DNA of 6,148 bases from Alcaligenaceae bacterium (lineage in GTDB: Bacteria; Pseudomonadota; Gammaproteobacteria; Burkholderiales; Burkholderiaceae_B): positions 1-6,148 of the forward strand of contig JAAZDZ010000558.1 in NCBI GenBank assembly GCA_012512545.1, read 5' to 3'. The notes beneath the pieces are model-generated. The model made no database searches, had not been told where the DNA came from, and saw only the letters and a list, made by a program, of their open reading frames with translations. Positions 6,011-6,148 of the stretch are shown here, piece by piece. How positions within the stretch are numbered: the stretch's first letter is position 1; every line of letters starts with the position of its first letter. Position numbers and translations under genes: made by a program.

Positions 6011-6148
6011 GCATTGAACGTTTTCCGCGCGGCAGGACAGCCATTGTTTCTTCCGCCACGTATGGCATGGGCGAGGCGCCCGGCCTGTCATCGCTGGATC
6101 TGGCTGTCAGGGCCAGCGTGCAGGCGCTGGCGGGTGTGGGGCTGACTC
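6007..6148 (+). CDS. Thiolase/SCP2-thiolase-like protein, N-terminal fragment (cut by the window end)
   Basis: Only 47 codons are present. The start ATG overlaps the OB-fold gene's TGA (ATGA) and has AGGAG at 5997-6001 inside the upstream gene. Residues 9-47 (from GRTAIVSSATYGMGEAPG to the window end) follow the first strand and helix of thiolase-superfamily proteins, where a TAIVxxxxxGxGxxPG stretch leads to a SxxDLAxxAxxxALxxxGL helix. The immediate OB-fold neighbour favours the lipid-transfer/SCP2-thiolase-like branch, which includes thiolases and retro-aldolases. The catalytic Cys and His lie outside the window, so activity cannot be judged. It is probably co-translated with its OB-fold partner. 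Confidence 0.75.
   Translation, partial: MSIERFPRGRTAIVSSATYGMGEAPGLSSLDLAVRASVQALAGVGLT

Noticed and set aside
1..6148. tRNA/rRNA genes, CRISPR arrays, insertion sequences or attachment sites
   Set aside because: No cloverleaf, regularly spaced repeats, transposase-like frames or terminal inverted repeats were seen. The coding genes leave no gap larger than about 110 bp.

Overview
The window looks like accessory catabolic DNA from a GC-rich betaproteobacterium, most likely Burkholderiales and probably Alcaligenaceae (Bordetella/Achromobacter/Pusillimonas-like). This is inferred from the GC-rich coding bias, a Bug-type periplasmic solute receptor, recurring AGGAGACAAT-type translation starts, and a LysR regulator next to a CoA-thioester degradation operon. 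No taxonomic marker is present, so the assignment is tentative.

All genes lie on the + strand. In order: a LysR-type regulator (33-914); a 109-bp AT-rich control region holding a perfect 17-bp palindrome (924-940) with the classic LysR box ATAC-N7-GTAT, plus a weak sigma-70-like promoter at the expected distance; acyl-CoA dehydrogenase-like subunit 1 (1024-2175); acyl-CoA dehydrogenase-like subunit 2 (2186-3199); CoA-transferase subunits A (3235-3900) and B (3893-4534); a Bug/TctC-type tricarboxylate-transporter receptor with signal peptide (4589-5548); a perfect 10-bp GC-rich hairpin (5560-5583); a DUF35-type OB-fold protein (5606-6010); and the first 47 codons of a probable thiolase/SCP2-thiolase-like protein (6007 to the window end). 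Short gaps, an 8-nt overlap (A/B) and an ATGA overlap (OB-fold/thiolase) indicate one transcription unit running beyond the right edge.

Read together, the genes suggest uptake and beta-oxidation-like breakdown of a carboxylic acid. The Bug protein would bind the acid in the periplasm, the CoA-transferase would activate it to a CoA thioester, the dehydrogenase pair would introduce a double bond, and the thiolase-like protein with its OB-fold partner would cleave or transfer carbon. No hydratase or hydroxyacyl-CoA dehydrogenase is visible; these may lie beyond the right edge or elsewhere. The substrate cannot be named from sequence alone.

Three points stand out. First, the two dehydrogenase subunits seem to divide one active site: subunit 1 keeps a candidate catalytic Glu but lacks the RxxFG FAD motif, and subunit 2 has the reverse. 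Second, the OB-fold protein has a zinc-ribbon scaffold in which all four expected Cys positions are replaced (S, S, A, T). Third, the LysR box, promoter and operon start fit the standard geometry of a LysR-activated promoter, and the regulator itself resembles the BenM/CatM group known to use that box.
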